Notes: generated from the sequence alone by a model not told the origin. Numbered from the stretch's first letter, positions 50,468 to 60,302 are shown. The stretch: DNA of 64,000 nt from Oceanobacter antarcticus (GCF_044962685.1 NZ_JBBKTX010000019.1:1-64000); one strand, 5' to 3'. A program made the numbers and translations.

Positions 50468-51586
50468 TCAGAATGTAACGACAGCACCCAGCGCCACAGT
50501 GGTGGTTTCAGCCGTTGCCGATTCGGCCTTGTCCCACTCGCCGACCAGAATCAGGTTGCTATTAACCGAGTGGAATACCGCCAAGGTTTTGTTTTTCAGA
50601 TCCAGCTCCGCGCCGCCGTCTGTAGAGCCGCCATCGTTGTCGCCTTTGGACACAACCAAGCGCGTCGCACCCAGAGTGTAAGAAGCTTGCAACAGCTTGC
50701 CATCCACTTCAGCGCTGTCAGCGGTCAGAATATTACCCAAACCTGCGGCACCCACACCTTCCGCAGTGAAACCGGAAGCCGTCAATGCAACACCCGCAAA
50801 CTTCACGTTCAAGCCGTAAGAGACACCTTTCGAGGTCAGCGACGTTCCCGCTTCTTTGGATTCCTGATTCATGTAACCCAACCAGCCTTTGGCAGAACCA
50901 CCGTCAAAATCCAGAGCGTAAGAGCCTTCGGCTTCGATACGCGGACGGCTTTCTTCAGATGCAGCAGAACGCTTGTTAGGATCCATCAAACCCACAGCCA
51001 GGTTAAAACCGCCCATCGCTGGCATACGGTAAGTAATCTGGGAATTGGGCATCGGGTACAAATAACCAGTGCCAATATTACCAAACGAGACGTTGCCGCC
51101 ATCGTCGGTCACCGTCATGGTCTGACCAAACCCCAACAGCATTTCGTCACCAAAAATATTGGAGCGATTAAACAGACCAAAGTCTTTACCCACCAGTACC
51201 TGACCAAAGTCACCGTCCACGGTGGCATACACCTGACGCGCATCGATCAGTGTTTCCGTACCGGCGTCTTCCGCGCCACGGTTCAGGTCAGTATCGCTGG
51301 TGCTGATCCACAAGGAAGAGCGGCCACCCACCGTCAAGCCCTCAATCTCTTTGCTGAAGTTGAAACCGATGTAGTTCGGCAGAAAGCCCATTTTTACGCG
51401 GGATTGAGACACGTCATTAGCACCGTCAGCACTGCTGTCGCTATTGACGTAGAAAGTATTAAACAAACCATCCACAGAAAAGGTGGTCGCATCCTGGTCG
51501 TACAGAGTGATAGCGGCAGATGCCTGCGCACTGATAGCCACAGCGGCCGCGATTGGCAGCAACTTGAAGATGTTATTATTTTTCAT
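50468..51586 (-). CDS. Outer-membrane porin
   Basis: This 372-residue porin has a signal peptide cleaved after ISAQASA (about residue 24), alternating strands typical of 16-stranded general porins (VDGLFNTFYVNSDSS; GFNFSKEIEGLTVGG; QVYATVDGDFGQVLVGKDFG) and a C-terminal strand ending in F (GAVVTF). ATG 51586 begins a normal signal peptide; the upstream reading from 51655 adds an unlikely stretch. It probably allows diffusion of small solutes. Divergent from the NosR-like gene. Confidence 0.9.
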   Translation of the reverse strand: MKNNNIFKLLPIAAAVAISAQASAAITLYDQDATTFSVDGLFNTFYVNSDSSADGANDVSQSRVKMGFLPNYIGFNFSKEIEGLTVGGRSSLWISTSDTDLNRGAEDAGTETLIDARQVYATVDGDFGQVLVGKDFGLFNRSNIFGDEMLLGFGQTMTVTDDGGNVSFGNIGTGYLYPMPNSQITYRMPAMGGFNLAVGLMDPNKRSAASEESRPRIEAEGSYALDFDGGSAKGWLGYMNQESKEAGTSLTSKGVSYGLNVKFAGVALTASGFTAEGVGAAGLGNILTADSAEVDGKLLQASYTLGATRLVVSKGDNDGGSTDGGAELDLKNKTLAVFHSVNSNLILVGEWDKAESATAETTTVALGAVVTF

Positions 51587-52060
51587 TTTGTATTGCCCTG
51601 ATTGTGTTGTTTTTGTCGTACAGGGGTCAGTGACTCTGCTCCACTCCCTGACCACCGCTTTCGCAACGGGTCAGGAAAAAAAGATGGCTCAAGCCGATCA
51701 GACCCGAGCCACCTGAAACAGGAACACTCTGAAGCGGTGCAGGACTGTCGCCCTGAACAACGTTTTCCACTATCCGTTGTCCTTGCATCCACAGCTATCA
51801 TCCCTTCAACGGCAATCATGCCCCCTTTGGTTGCACATCATTGGTGCACAAAAATCCCGACGCCAAAGTCGTGACACCTACATCCTTGGTATTGGAAAAA
51901 AGTACCAATCCGGTGACAACAAGGTTGCCTGTCACCCCGCCAGCGGGCGTCCTATGACGCTTTAGTAGGTTGCGACCAGATCCCAAAGAAGCATTGAGGA
52001 TGACGCCACGCCGCCTAGGATGAGAGCCATAGTCATAAAAATAATAATCAAGGAGTTCCC
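51587..52060. other. 474-bp divergent intergenic region (porin and NosR-like gene)
   Basis: Two short self-complementary areas are visible: GTGCAC words around 51830-51862 (TTGGTTGCACATCATTGGTGCAC-type spacing) and TTGGTATTGG with AGTACCAAT at about 51884-51910. They could be operator sites but match no regulator that I can name. CAAGGAG precedes the NosR-like ATG. Confidence 0.35.
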
Positions 52061-54202
52061 ATGCGATCCTGGTCTGCGCACGTGCTGCTCTGGTTCTGTT
52101 TGTTGAGCCTTGCCAGTTTGCCGTCAGCCACCATGGCCAACGGGCAAGACGACCAAGCTGCACCGTCTGACACCCTCAATAGCATGATCCAGCAGCTGTT
52201 TCCCAAAGCAACCCGTATTGAGACAAAACAACAGGACTACCCGGTCTACCCGGTTTACCAGCTCAACGAGCTACTGGGTTACGCTTATGAATCCAGCGAC
52301 ATCAGCGATTTGCCAGGGTTTTCCGGCCGACCTATCCGACTGTTGATCGGTCTCAGTGCCACTGGCCGGTTTACCGGTATTCATATTCTCGAGCACCATG
52401 AGCCAGTGTTTTTACACGGTCTGGGGCCGGAGCCGCTGTATCAGTTTATTGGCCAGTATCAGGGCCGCTCACTCACTGAACACATCGTTATCGACAGTCA
52501 CAAGGCGGGCGACGCAGCCACCGAGGGAGTGGTCTACTTTGACGGGGTATCCAAGGCCACCGTATCGGTGATTATTATTAACGACACGGTATTGTCTTCA
52601 GCGCTCAAGGTTGCCCGCCACAAGCTGGAAGGTTTTGCCCAGGCCGCCGCCGCACAACCCATCATGGACAAGTTTGAACCATTGAACTGGCAGCAATTAC
52701 TCGATCGCGGCTACGTCGGCCATTGGCGGCTTGAACTGGCAGATGCGGAACGCTCGCTGGGCACCGACCTCGGCAGCTACCCGTCACTGCGCGAGGCAGA
52801 ACCGGGGGAAGCCTTTACCGAACTCTGGTACGCCTATATCAATGCGCCGTCCATTGGCCGCAACCTGTTGGGCGACGATGGTTTTGCCCGCCTGCAACAG
52901 CGGCTCAAACCGGGCCAGCAAGTACTGGCTGTGATGTCCAACGGGCTGTTCCCTCACGTACCTGAAGACTTCAAACCCGGTACGGTGCCTGGACGACTGG
53001 CGTTACAACAGAGTCAGCTGGCCGTTGAAATGCGCGATATGGATGTACTCGATCGTCATATTCAACTGGTCGCCGACGGCATACCTGCGTTCGACCAGGC
53101 CAATCTGTTCCAGGTAGGAGGCAATGCCGGGTTTAATCCCGACGCCGACGCCGCCCTGATTCTGAATATGGAACTGCCACGTAATCATCTGATGATCGAC
53201 CGGGCACATTTTGAAGTGCCGGTGACACTGCCCGCCGAGCTGTTTGAACAGCTCACGGTGGAAGACGAAACTCCTCGCCCACCCTTATGGGTTGGCCTCT
53301 GGCAGGATCGCTGGCTGTCCATCACCCTGGTCAGCATCAGCCTGATACTGCTGACCATTCTGTTTACCTGGCAGCGTTTTTTCACCCGTTTCCCACGTGC
53401 TGTGCACGGTTTCCGTTGGGGCTTTCTGGCGTTTACAGTCGGCTATCTCGGCTTTTATGCCCAGGGTCAGTTGTCGGTGGTCAACATCTACACTCTGCTG
53501 TTGAACATTTACGATGGCTTTAATATTGGTATTTTTCTGCTCGACCCGGTGATTTTTATCCTCTGGACGTACACTTTTGTCAGCCTGTTCATTTGGGGCC
53601 GAGGGCTGTTTTGTGGTTGGCTCTGCCCGTTTGGCGCGTTGCAGGAAATGGCTTCCTGGCTGGCCAAACGACTGGGCATCCGCCAACGCCGGATTGCCGA
53701 GCCGCTGCATCGCAAGCTGATTCTGATCAAATACCCGCTGCTGATCGGACTGCTGGGAACGGCTTTTTATTCACTGACGCTGGCAGAGCAACTGGCCGAA
53801 GTAGAGCCGTTCAAAACCAGCATTACGCTCTATTTCTACCGCTCTTGGCCCTTTGTGTTATACGCCGTCGCCTTGCTGGCCGCCGGGATGTTTGTTCACA
53901 AGTTCTACTGTCGCTACCTGTGCCCATTGGGTGCCGGTCTGGCCATTATTGGCAAGCTGCGGCGGCTGAACATGCTCGACCGGGTCGATCTCTGCGGCTC
54001 CCCTTGCCAGCTGTGCAAACGCCGTTGCGAGATCAATGCTATTCGTAACGATGGTGCCATCGATTACGACGAATGCATCCAGTGCCTGGAATGTGTGGTG
54101 ATACTGAGAGACGACGAGCAGTGTGTTGACAGCATCAGCGCGCGAAAAAAGGAGCGGCGGCAGGCCAAAGCCAGGTTACTGGCAACCGATGCGGCACAAT
54201 AA
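52061..54202 (+). CDS. NosR/NirI-family membrane flavo-iron-sulfur protein
   Basis: This is a 713-residue protein. After a signal peptide it has a periplasmic FMN-binding domain with a covalent flavinylation motif, FDGVSKATVS, where Thr167 would carry the FMN. A second periplasmic part, several membrane helices (from about residue 395), two cytoplasmic CxxxCP motifs (CGWLCP at about 518 and CRYLCP at about 617) and a C-terminal cysteine cluster (CGSPCQLCKRRC, then CIQCLEC) follow. NosR supports N2O reductase and NirI nitrite reduction. No nosZ, nirS or other denitrification gene is in this window, so a more general electron-transfer role is possible. Confidence 0.85.
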   Translation: MRSWSAHVLLWFCLLSLASLPSATMANGQDDQAAPSDTLNSMIQQLFPKATRIETKQQDYPVYPVYQLNELLGYAYESSDISDLPGFSGRPIRLLIGLSATGRFTGIHILEHHEPVFLHGLGPEPLYQFIGQYQGRSLTEHIVIDSHKAGDAATEGVVYFDGVSKATVSVIIINDTVLSSALKVARHKLEGFAQAAAAQPIMDKFEPLNWQQLLDRGYVGHWRLELADAERSLGTDLGSYPSLREAEPGEAFTELWYAYINAPSIGRNLLGDDGFARLQQRLKPGQQVLAVMSNGLFPHVPEDFKPGTVPGRLALQQSQLAVEMRDMDVLDRHIQLVADGIPAFDQANLFQVGGNAGFNPDADAALILNMELPRNHLMIDRAHFEVPVTLPAELFEQLTVEDETPRPPLWVGLWQDRWLSITLVSISLILLTILFTWQRFFTRFPRAVHGFRWGFLAFTVGYLGFYAQGQLSVVNIYTLLLNIYDGFNIGIFLLDPVIFILWTYTFVSLFIWGRGLFCGWLCPFGALQEMASWLAKRLGIRQRRIAEPLHRKLILIKYPLLIGLLGTAFYSLTLAEQLAEVEPFKTSITLYFYRSWPFVLYAVALLAAGMFVHKFYCRYLCPLGAGLAIIGKLRRLNMLDRVDLCGSPCQLCKRRCEINAIRNDGAIDYDECIQCLECVVILRDDEQCVDSISARKKERRQAKARLLATDAAQ

Positions 54203-54292
54203 CAACATGAGCAAGCACAACCTGTGCGACCAGAATGATCGCAGCAGGTTACGCACACGTAAGGACAGCACACGTAAGAACGGCCAGGCCAG

Positions 54293-55536
54293 TTACAATA
54301 ACCAGAACACTTCACCGTCGTAATGATAGCTCTGGCATTCGCTGCTGATGACATTACCGTTGTAACTGACATTGGCCGTGGAGTTGCTGACGCCAGTAAA
54401 ACGATTGTCAGACAGATTGATTTGCGCTGTCAGAGTATTGTCTAAGTTGAAGAGTTCGTTCATAAGCACGCGATAGTCGGCACTGAACTGGATTAGATCG
54501 CCAGACTGGCTGACAGGCTGAGGTTCAGGCATTTGCCAGTAACCCCAGTGGTCACCGACAAAATGGCCAGCATCCAGATCAATGACAAAAGGTGCGTAAT
54601 CGTAACCGAGGCTCATCGGGTGACTGTCGTCATCACAGTCCGTGATCATAATGTCTGAGAACACCAGAGCCAGATGCTCGGTACTGCTCATATCCAACAA
54701 GTGACGACTGACACTGGACAGTGTCAGTTGATAGTCGACCTGGCCTTCGTCATAGCTATCATCGTCTTCATCCTCATAAGTCACATTGGGATAAATGGCA
54801 ATACGGTATGTCAAGCCAGCACTGACCGGAAATATAATCACTTGATTACCACTCCACTCAAATGACAAGTCACCTGCTGGTTGAGCGTTATATTCCACCA
54901 CCTCAAGCGCAATATCGCCAGAACTGCCTTGTAGAAACTCACTATGCAGGATCACACTGATATAACCGCTGGCCGGGGCGGTATGAAGATAGTAATGATG
55001 GTCCGGTTCATCGTAGTCAATTTCTTCATCATAAATGATCGAAGCTTGTACCAGGGTATTATGTGCAAGCTCCGTATTCTCACCATCGTAACTGGCGCTG
55101 CTCAAGGTCGGGTTGGTATCCTCCAGCAGCGGGGTGATGCCGGAAGAATCGCCACCATCGCCACCATCGCCGCTTGAGCCACTATTACTGTCGGCGCCAG
55201 AAGAACCGCCACAAGCGCTGAGCAGCAAAGAAAAAACAACAGCAGTAAACTGTAGGGGACATCTATTTAATCCGGTGCTCACTCTGGGCCACCGGATGGT
55301 TTCGAATCACGAAGCCGACTTGCAGGCCTGACGGGTCAAGTCAAAAGTCGGCGACACCGAGTCGAGATCATCCGGCAGCCCCCGAAGGGCGCGGGTTGCC
55401 GCCGTCCAGTGCGGTGTTGACGAATTTGAAAAGGACGCGTCATTTCGCTGCATTCGTCGCCTTGCCCTGAACAACGGCAACACTCGCGCAGAGCCGTGCA
55501 GGATTAAATAGATGTCCCCTGTAGACGTGCTTTCAT
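54293..55536 (-). pseudogene. Lipoprotein gene interrupted in its signal peptide by the 267-bp element
   Basis: The body (54293 to about 55250) encodes about 320 residues of an exported acidic protein with a lipobox LLLSAC, a Gly/Ser linker and beta-rich sequence; I do not recognise the family. At the fourth-fifth codon an inserted element intervenes. The original start is visible on the far side: AAGGAG, then ATG at 55536 and codons for MKAR. Joining the two parts with one copy of the GT(A) target repeat gives MKARLQFTAVVFSLLLSACG in frame. As it stands, reading from that ATG stops inside the element after ten codons. A GTG at 55282 within the element could restart translation and keep the lipobox, so some product is possible. 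Confidence 0.8.
55254..55520 (+). repeat. 267-bp inverted-repeat element, full copy 2 (inserted in a lipoprotein gene)
   Basis: Ends are AGGGGACATCTATTTAATCC (55254-55273) and its exact complement (55501-55520), flanked by GT (55252-55253 and 55521-55522). Because of the neighbouring bases the duplication could also be read as GTA or TGTA. Compared with the copy at 50078 it is inverted and differs at scattered bases. Its place inside an otherwise open gene proves insertion rather than shared ancestry of flanks. Confidence 0.9.
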
Positions 55537-55925
55537 ACAACAGACTCCTTATCAGGGTATTTCTGTTGTCAACGCAGTCGACCGACATTGGTTGACACCT
55601 GTTTGCCCCGACATGCCTGTTAAAAAGCTTCTTTGTGATGGAGTCGACAATATTCTATATTTGGCAATCGTACCCGTGAGGACAGTGGTGGTGGCCGCGG
55701 TTGACACAGTCTGTCTCTTTGGCGGGTAATTAACTGTCAGACGTTCTGGAAAAATAATGGCAATAGCCACTGCGCAACAGCAAGAATCTACCGCCCGACT
55801 AACCCCTTGGCACTAGATACCCGACGCTATCGTAGTCTTTACCTCAGGTAAGGAACCGGTTTACTGTTTTCTATTATTACAAGAATAATGACGCACTCTG
55901 TTGTGTGCTTCGGGACCATTTAGCT
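55537..55925. other. 389-bp intergenic region upstream of the ErcA-like gene
   Basis: It contains the native upstream region of the interrupted lipoprotein gene (minus strand) and the promoter region of ercA (plus strand). I see no sigma54 element or named operator. A run GTTGACAC occurs on both strands near 55588-55600 and 55700-55710. Confidence 0.4.
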
Positions 55926-57089
55926 ATGTCTGACTCCATTTCCAACCTGAGAAAATTTGTCGCGCCGGAAATCATCTTTGGTGTCGGTGCCCGCAAAACC
56001 GTGGGTAATTTTGCCAGAAATTTTGGCGCACAACGGGTGTTGATCGTCACAGATCCTGGCGTGATTGCCGCTGGATGGGTTGCCGACGTGCAGGACAGCC
56101 TGCAGGAAATGGACATCGACTACCGGATTTTTTCTGCCGTCAGCCCCAACCCGAGAGCCGAAGAAGTCATGGCAGGTGCTGCGTTTTACAACGAAGAAGG
56201 CTGTAACCTGATCGTTGCCGTCGGCGGTGGCAGCCCGATGGACTGCGCCAAAGGCATCGGGATTGTCTCGGCCAATCGCCAGCACATCCTCACGTTTGAA
56301 GGCGTCGACCGGATTCATTCGCCGATTCCGCCATTGATTTTTATCCCGACCACCGCCGGAACCTCGGCAGACGTGTCCCAGTTCGCGATTATTTCCGATC
56401 AGGACAGTCGGATGAAAATCTCCATCATCAGCAAAGCGGTGGTGCCGGATGTCTCCTTGATTGACCCGGAAACTACCCTGACGATGACCCCTTTCCTGAC
56501 CGCTTGCACCGGCATTGATGCCATGGTGCATGCCATCGAAGCCTTTGTCTCCACCGCCAGCGGCCCACTGACCGATATGCACGCGCTGGAAGCCATCCGG
56601 CTGGTCTCCGGTAACCTGCCAGCCCTGGTCGATAATCCTGCCGATATTGCCCTGCGCGAACAGTTGATGCTGGCCTCACTCAAGGCTGGACTGGCGTTTT
56701 CTAATGCCATTCTCGGTGCCGTACACGCCATGTCGCACAGCCTGGGAGGCTATCTCGACCTGCCGCACGGTCTCTGCAATGCCATTCTGGTCGAACGGGT
56801 GATCGACTATAATTACAGTCATGCGGAAGACCGTTTCCGCGTTGTCGCAGACACCCTCGGCATCCAGACCAAGGGCAGAAGCAATGCCCAGTTGCGTCGT
56901 CAGCTGGTCGACAATATCAGTCAGCTCAAGGCTCGGGTGGGTCTGACCCAGAGTCTGGGTCAATCCGGCGTCAGCCTGGCGGATATTCCAGAACTGTCTG
57001 GCAAGGCACTGACCGACCCTTGCATTCTGACCAACCCGCGCAAATCCAATCAACGTGATGTAGAGGTGGTCTATGAGGAAGCGTTATGA
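55926..57089 (+). CDS. ercA: Iron-containing alcohol dehydrogenase, ErcA-like
   Basis: This 387-residue group III alcohol dehydrogenase has the NAD-binding motif AVGGGSPMDCAKGIG and metal ligands in GIDAMVHAIEAF and HAMSHSLGGYLDLPHGLCNA. In Pseudomonas aeruginosa ErcA is required for regulation of ethanol oxidation rather than for bulk catalysis. ATG 55926 (MSDSISNL) is preferred to an ATG 21 bases earlier. The 3' end overlaps the kinase gene by 17 bases, the ercA-ercS arrangement of Pseudomonas. Confidence 0.88.
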   Translation: MSDSISNLRKFVAPEIIFGVGARKTVGNFARNFGAQRVLIVTDPGVIAAGWVADVQDSLQEMDIDYRIFSAVSPNPRAEEVMAGAAFYNEEGCNLIVAVGGGSPMDCAKGIGIVSANRQHILTFEGVDRIHSPIPPLIFIPTTAGTSADVSQFAIISDQDSRMKISIISKAVVPDVSLIDPETTLTMTPFLTACTGIDAMVHAIEAFVSTASGPLTDMHALEAIRLVSGNLPALVDNPADIALREQLMLASLKAGLAFSNAILGAVHAMSHSLGGYLDLPHGLCNAILVERVIDYNYSHAEDRFRVVADTLGIQTKGRSNAQLRRQLVDNISQLKARVGLTQSLGQSGVSLADIPELSGKALTDPCILTNPRKSNQRDVEVVYEEAL

Positions 57090-58872
57090 CCATCCCCACG
57101 TCTCCGGCTCAGACACAAACCAGAACAACGGCTTGAGCAACAGCCTGAACAGCAGTAACAAACACAATAACGAACACAATAACGAACACAATGCCGAAGA
57201 CCAGGCGCTGATCCAGAACCTGATCGGCCTGGGTGCTTTCTCAGCGCGCAAAAGCTACTACCCGGAACTGCTGCAAAAAATCGACGAGCTGGAAAGCGAG
57301 AAAGAACGCTACCAATGGCTGTTCGAAAACGCCCTGCATGGCATCTTCCAGGCCAGAGCCAGCGGCGGCATCAGTGGTGCCAACCCGGCCATCGCCCGTA
57401 TGTGCGGTTACCGCGACGCCAACGAATTCCGCTTTTCCGTCACCTCGTTGCGTAACGACCTGTTCTACGATCCCGACGATCTCGATCAGCTGATGCTGCG
57501 CGTCAATCAGCTCGGCCCGCAACAGTCGTTTGAAACCCGCTTCAAACGCAAACTGGGGATGGAGCCACTGCCGGTGTCCATCAACGTACTGCTGAAAGAC
57601 CGTGAACAAGGGCTGATCGAAGTGTTTGTTCACGACATCACCGAACGTAAACGCGCCCAGGCTGCCATGGCCCGCATTAACAACGAACTGGAACAGCGCG
57701 TCGAAATCCGTACCCGTGAGTTGCAAGCCGCCAAACAAGAAGCCGAAGCCGCCAACGCCAGCAAGGACAAATACCTCGCCGCCGCCAGCCACGATCTGTT
57801 GCAGCCGATGAATGCCGCCCGCTTGCTGGTAGCCACACTGCAAGAACGCCCGCTCGATAGCGACAATCAGATTCTGGTTGAACGTATCCATACCGCGCTG
57901 ACCGGCGCAGAAGAACTGCTGGCCGATTTACTCGATATTTCCCGGCTTGATGCCAATGCCGTCACTCCCGACAATGAAGAATTTGCCGTCAGCGATTTGT
58001 TTAACACGCTCTACAGTGAATTTCAGCCCCAGGCCCAGCAAGCCAGCCTGGCATTACACATGGTGCAAAGCCGCCTGCGTATTCGCAGTGACTCCCGCCT
58101 GCTGATGCGCATTTTGCGTAACTTCGTCAGTAACGCCATTCGCTACACCCCGGCTGGCAGAGTCTTGATTGGCTGTCGTCGGCGTGGTGAACAGCTGCAA
58201 TTGATGGTCTGTGATTCCGGCCCCGGTATTGCCGAACACCAGCGTAGCGAGATTTTTCGTGAGTTTCGCCAGCTCGATAATGCCAACCAGGGACGCAGCA
58301 AGGGCGTTGGTCTTGGCCTCGCCATTGTCGAGCGGATTGCCCGCATGATGGATCACCCGGTGGCGATCCACTCCCGTGTCGGGGTCGGTAGCTGCTTCTC
58401 TGTCACCGTGCCGCTGGCTCATCCGGATGATCAGGTCAGCAGTCTCTGTGCCGACCGGGCGGATACGGTGCCCGCAGGACTGGCGACCAGTGCTCGGCTT
58501 GACCACGTGCGCGTACTGGTGATTGATAACGAAGAAACCATCCGCCTCAGCATGAAAAGCCTGCTGCAAGCCTGGGGCTGTAACGTGATTACCGCCAGTA
58601 ATGGTGAAGTCGCCCAGGATGCCTGGTACCACTTTCGCCCGGATATTGTGCTGGCCGATTACCACCTCGACCATAATGAAACCGGCACTGTCGTGATTCG
58701 TGCGCTGGCGACCGAGGATTCCGATGTTTTAACAACTCCGCTGATCGTGATCACTGCCGACCGCAGCGACAACATCCGCCAGGAAATCACGCGCCTGGGG
58801 GCAACCCGACTGAACAAGCCGGTAAAACCGGCCAAGCTCCGTGCGTTGATGGCCTATTTACTGGAACAATAA
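57073..58872 (+). CDS. ercS: Hybrid histidine kinase, ErcS-like
   Basis: This is a 599-residue soluble kinase. An Asn-rich start contains the short repeat NNEHNNEHN. It is followed by a PAS domain (about 80-195), a coiled coil, a dimerisation domain with the histidine in LAAASHDLLQPMNAARLLVA, an ATPase domain (about 340-455) and a receiver (about 475-595, DIVLADYHLDHNETG). The kinase core is clearly paralogous to the NahK-like kinase at 46068. It is translationally coupled to the ErcA-like dehydrogenase. In Pseudomonas ErcS lies in the cascade that activates ethanol oxidation genes. Confidence 0.87.
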   Translation: MRKRYDHPHVSGSDTNQNNGLSNSLNSSNKHNNEHNNEHNAEDQALIQNLIGLGAFSARKSYYPELLQKIDELESEKERYQWLFENALHGIFQARASGGISGANPAIARMCGYRDANEFRFSVTSLRNDLFYDPDDLDQLMLRVNQLGPQQSFETRFKRKLGMEPLPVSINVLLKDREQGLIEVFVHDITERKRAQAAMARINNELEQRVEIRTRELQAAKQEAEAANASKDKYLAAASHDLLQPMNAARLLVATLQERPLDSDNQILVERIHTALTGAEELLADLLDISRLDANAVTPDNEEFAVSDLFNTLYSEFQPQAQQASLALHMVQSRLRIRSDSRLLMRILRNFVSNAIRYTPAGRVLIGCRRRGEQLQLMVCDSGPGIAEHQRSEIFREFRQLDNANQGRSKGVGLGLAIVERIARMMDHPVAIHSRVGVGSCFSVTVPLAHPDDQVSSLCADRADTVPAGLATSARLDHVRVLVIDNEETIRLSMKSLLQAWGCNVITASNGEVAQDAWYHFRPDIVLADYHLDHNETGTVVIRALATEDSDVLTTPLIVITADRSDNIRQEITRLGATRLNKPVKPAKLRALMAYLLEQ

Positions 58873-58916
58873 ATAACGGGCACCACATGACAGGCACCAC
58901 ACCTTACACTTGGCCA

Positions 58917-60302
58917 TTATTCAGCGGCAAGATACTGCCCCAAGGCAGTTTGTATACCTGTCGTCAGGGTGGCGAGATCGTCGTTGTTCATCACAAAGGG
59001 CGGCATCACGTAAACGCAATCGGCAAACGGGCGTACCCAGATTCCCTGTGCCACACATAACGGCTGCAGCTCGGCCACATTAGCCGCCTGTTCCAGTTGC
59101 ACCACACCAATCGCGCCCAATACCCGCACATCCTTGATGCCCGCCTGACCCCTGAGTGGCGTCAGCCCTTGCTCCAGCTGCTGTTCGATACGCTGCACCT
59201 GAGTTTGCCAGTCGGATTCCAGCAACAGGTCGATGCTTTCACACGCCACTCGACACGCCAGCGGATTTCCCATAAAGGTTGGCCCGTGCATAAAACAACC
59301 GGCGTCTCCCTGACTGATGGTTTCCGCCACCAAGGTCGTCGCCAGCGTCGCTGACAAGGTCATATAACCACCGGTAAGCGCCTTGCCAAGGCAGAGGATG
59401 TCCGGTGTGATAGCGGCGTGTTCACAGGCAAACAGCTTGCCGGTACGGCCAAAACCGGTGGCAATTTCATCGGCAATCAATAACACATCAAACTCATCAC
59501 ACAGGCGCCGGGCAGCCCGCAGATAGTCCGGATGGTAAAAGCGCATACCGCCAGCACCCTGCACCACAGGTTCAAGAATCAGCGCCGCCAGGTGCTGGTG
59601 GTGTAACGCCAGCGCCTGACGCAGTGCGGCGATATCCGCAGCCAGTATCGAGTCGTCCCGGGGTTGGTCGTGCTGAAGTGGCTCGTGCTGAAGTGGCCCA
59701 GTTCGGGGGAAAACCGCCTGAGGTTCACGAACAAAATGCTGCGCCGTCAAAACACCGGCAAACAGATGATGCATACCCCGCTGTGGATCACAGACTGACA
59801 TCGCGCCCATGGTGTCGCCGTGATAACCGCGCTGCAGTGCCAGTAATCGCTGCTTCTCCGGCTTGCCCCGAGCCTGCTGGTACTGAATCGCCATTTTCAT
59901 CGCAACTTCGACCGCCACCGAACCAGAATCGGCCAGAAACACCTTGTCCAGCCCTGGTGGTGTCAGTGCCACCAGCCGTCGCCCCAAGGCAATCGCAGGC
60001 CCATGGGTCAAACCACCAAACATCACATGAGCCATGCTATCCAGCTGCTCGGTCGCGGCCTGATTGAGGCGCGGATGATTGTAGCCATGTACCGCACACC
60101 ACCAGGATGCCATGCCGTCGATCAATTCACGGCCGTCACGCAAGCGCAAGCGCACCCCACTGGCCGACGCCACTTGCCACACCGGTGACGGTGTGGTCAT
60201 CGAGCTATAGGGGTGCCATAAATGGTGGCGATCAAACTCGGTATCGGTCAATGCCGATTCAGACCAGGGTTTGGCGGCTTGGTGGTCATGACCTGTCATC
60301 AT
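58917..60302 (-). CDS. bioA: Adenosylmethionine-8-amino-7-oxononanoate aminotransferase
   Basis: This 461-residue PLP enzyme makes 7,8-diaminopelargonate from KAPA using SAM. It shows HLWHPYSSMTTPSPVWQVAS at the start, MASWWCAVHGYNHPRLNQAA, the GYHGDTMGAMSVCDP motif and the PLP lysine in CLGKALTGGYMTLSATLA. A short extra loop (about 205-225, PLQHEPLQHDQPRDD) is unusual. It is divergent from bioF, with 247 bases between. Confidence 0.95.
   Translation of the reverse strand: MMTGHDHQAAKPWSESALTDTEFDRHHLWHPYSSMTTPSPVWQVASASGVRLRLRDGRELIDGMASWWCAVHGYNHPRLNQAATEQLDSMAHVMFGGLTHGPAIALGRRLVALTPPGLDKVFLADSGSVAVEVAMKMAIQYQQARGKPEKQRLLALQRGYHGDTMGAMSVCDPQRGMHHLFAGVLTAQHFVREPQAVFPRTGPLQHEPLQHDQPRDDSILAADIAALRQALALHHQHLAALILEPVVQGAGGMRFYHPDYLRAARRLCDEFDVLLIADEIATGFGRTGKLFACEHAAITPDILCLGKALTGGYMTLSATLATTLVAETISQGDAGCFMHGPTFMGNPLACRVACESIDLLLESDWQTQVQRIEQQLEQGLTPLRGQAGIKDVRVLGAIGVVQLEQAANVAELQPLCVAQGIWVRPFADCVYVMPPFVMNNDDLATLTTGIQTALGQYLAAE

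Noticed and set aside
52061..54202. Calling the NosR-like gene proof of denitrification
   Set aside because: No nosZ, nir or nor genes are in the window, and NosR-like proteins have wider roles.
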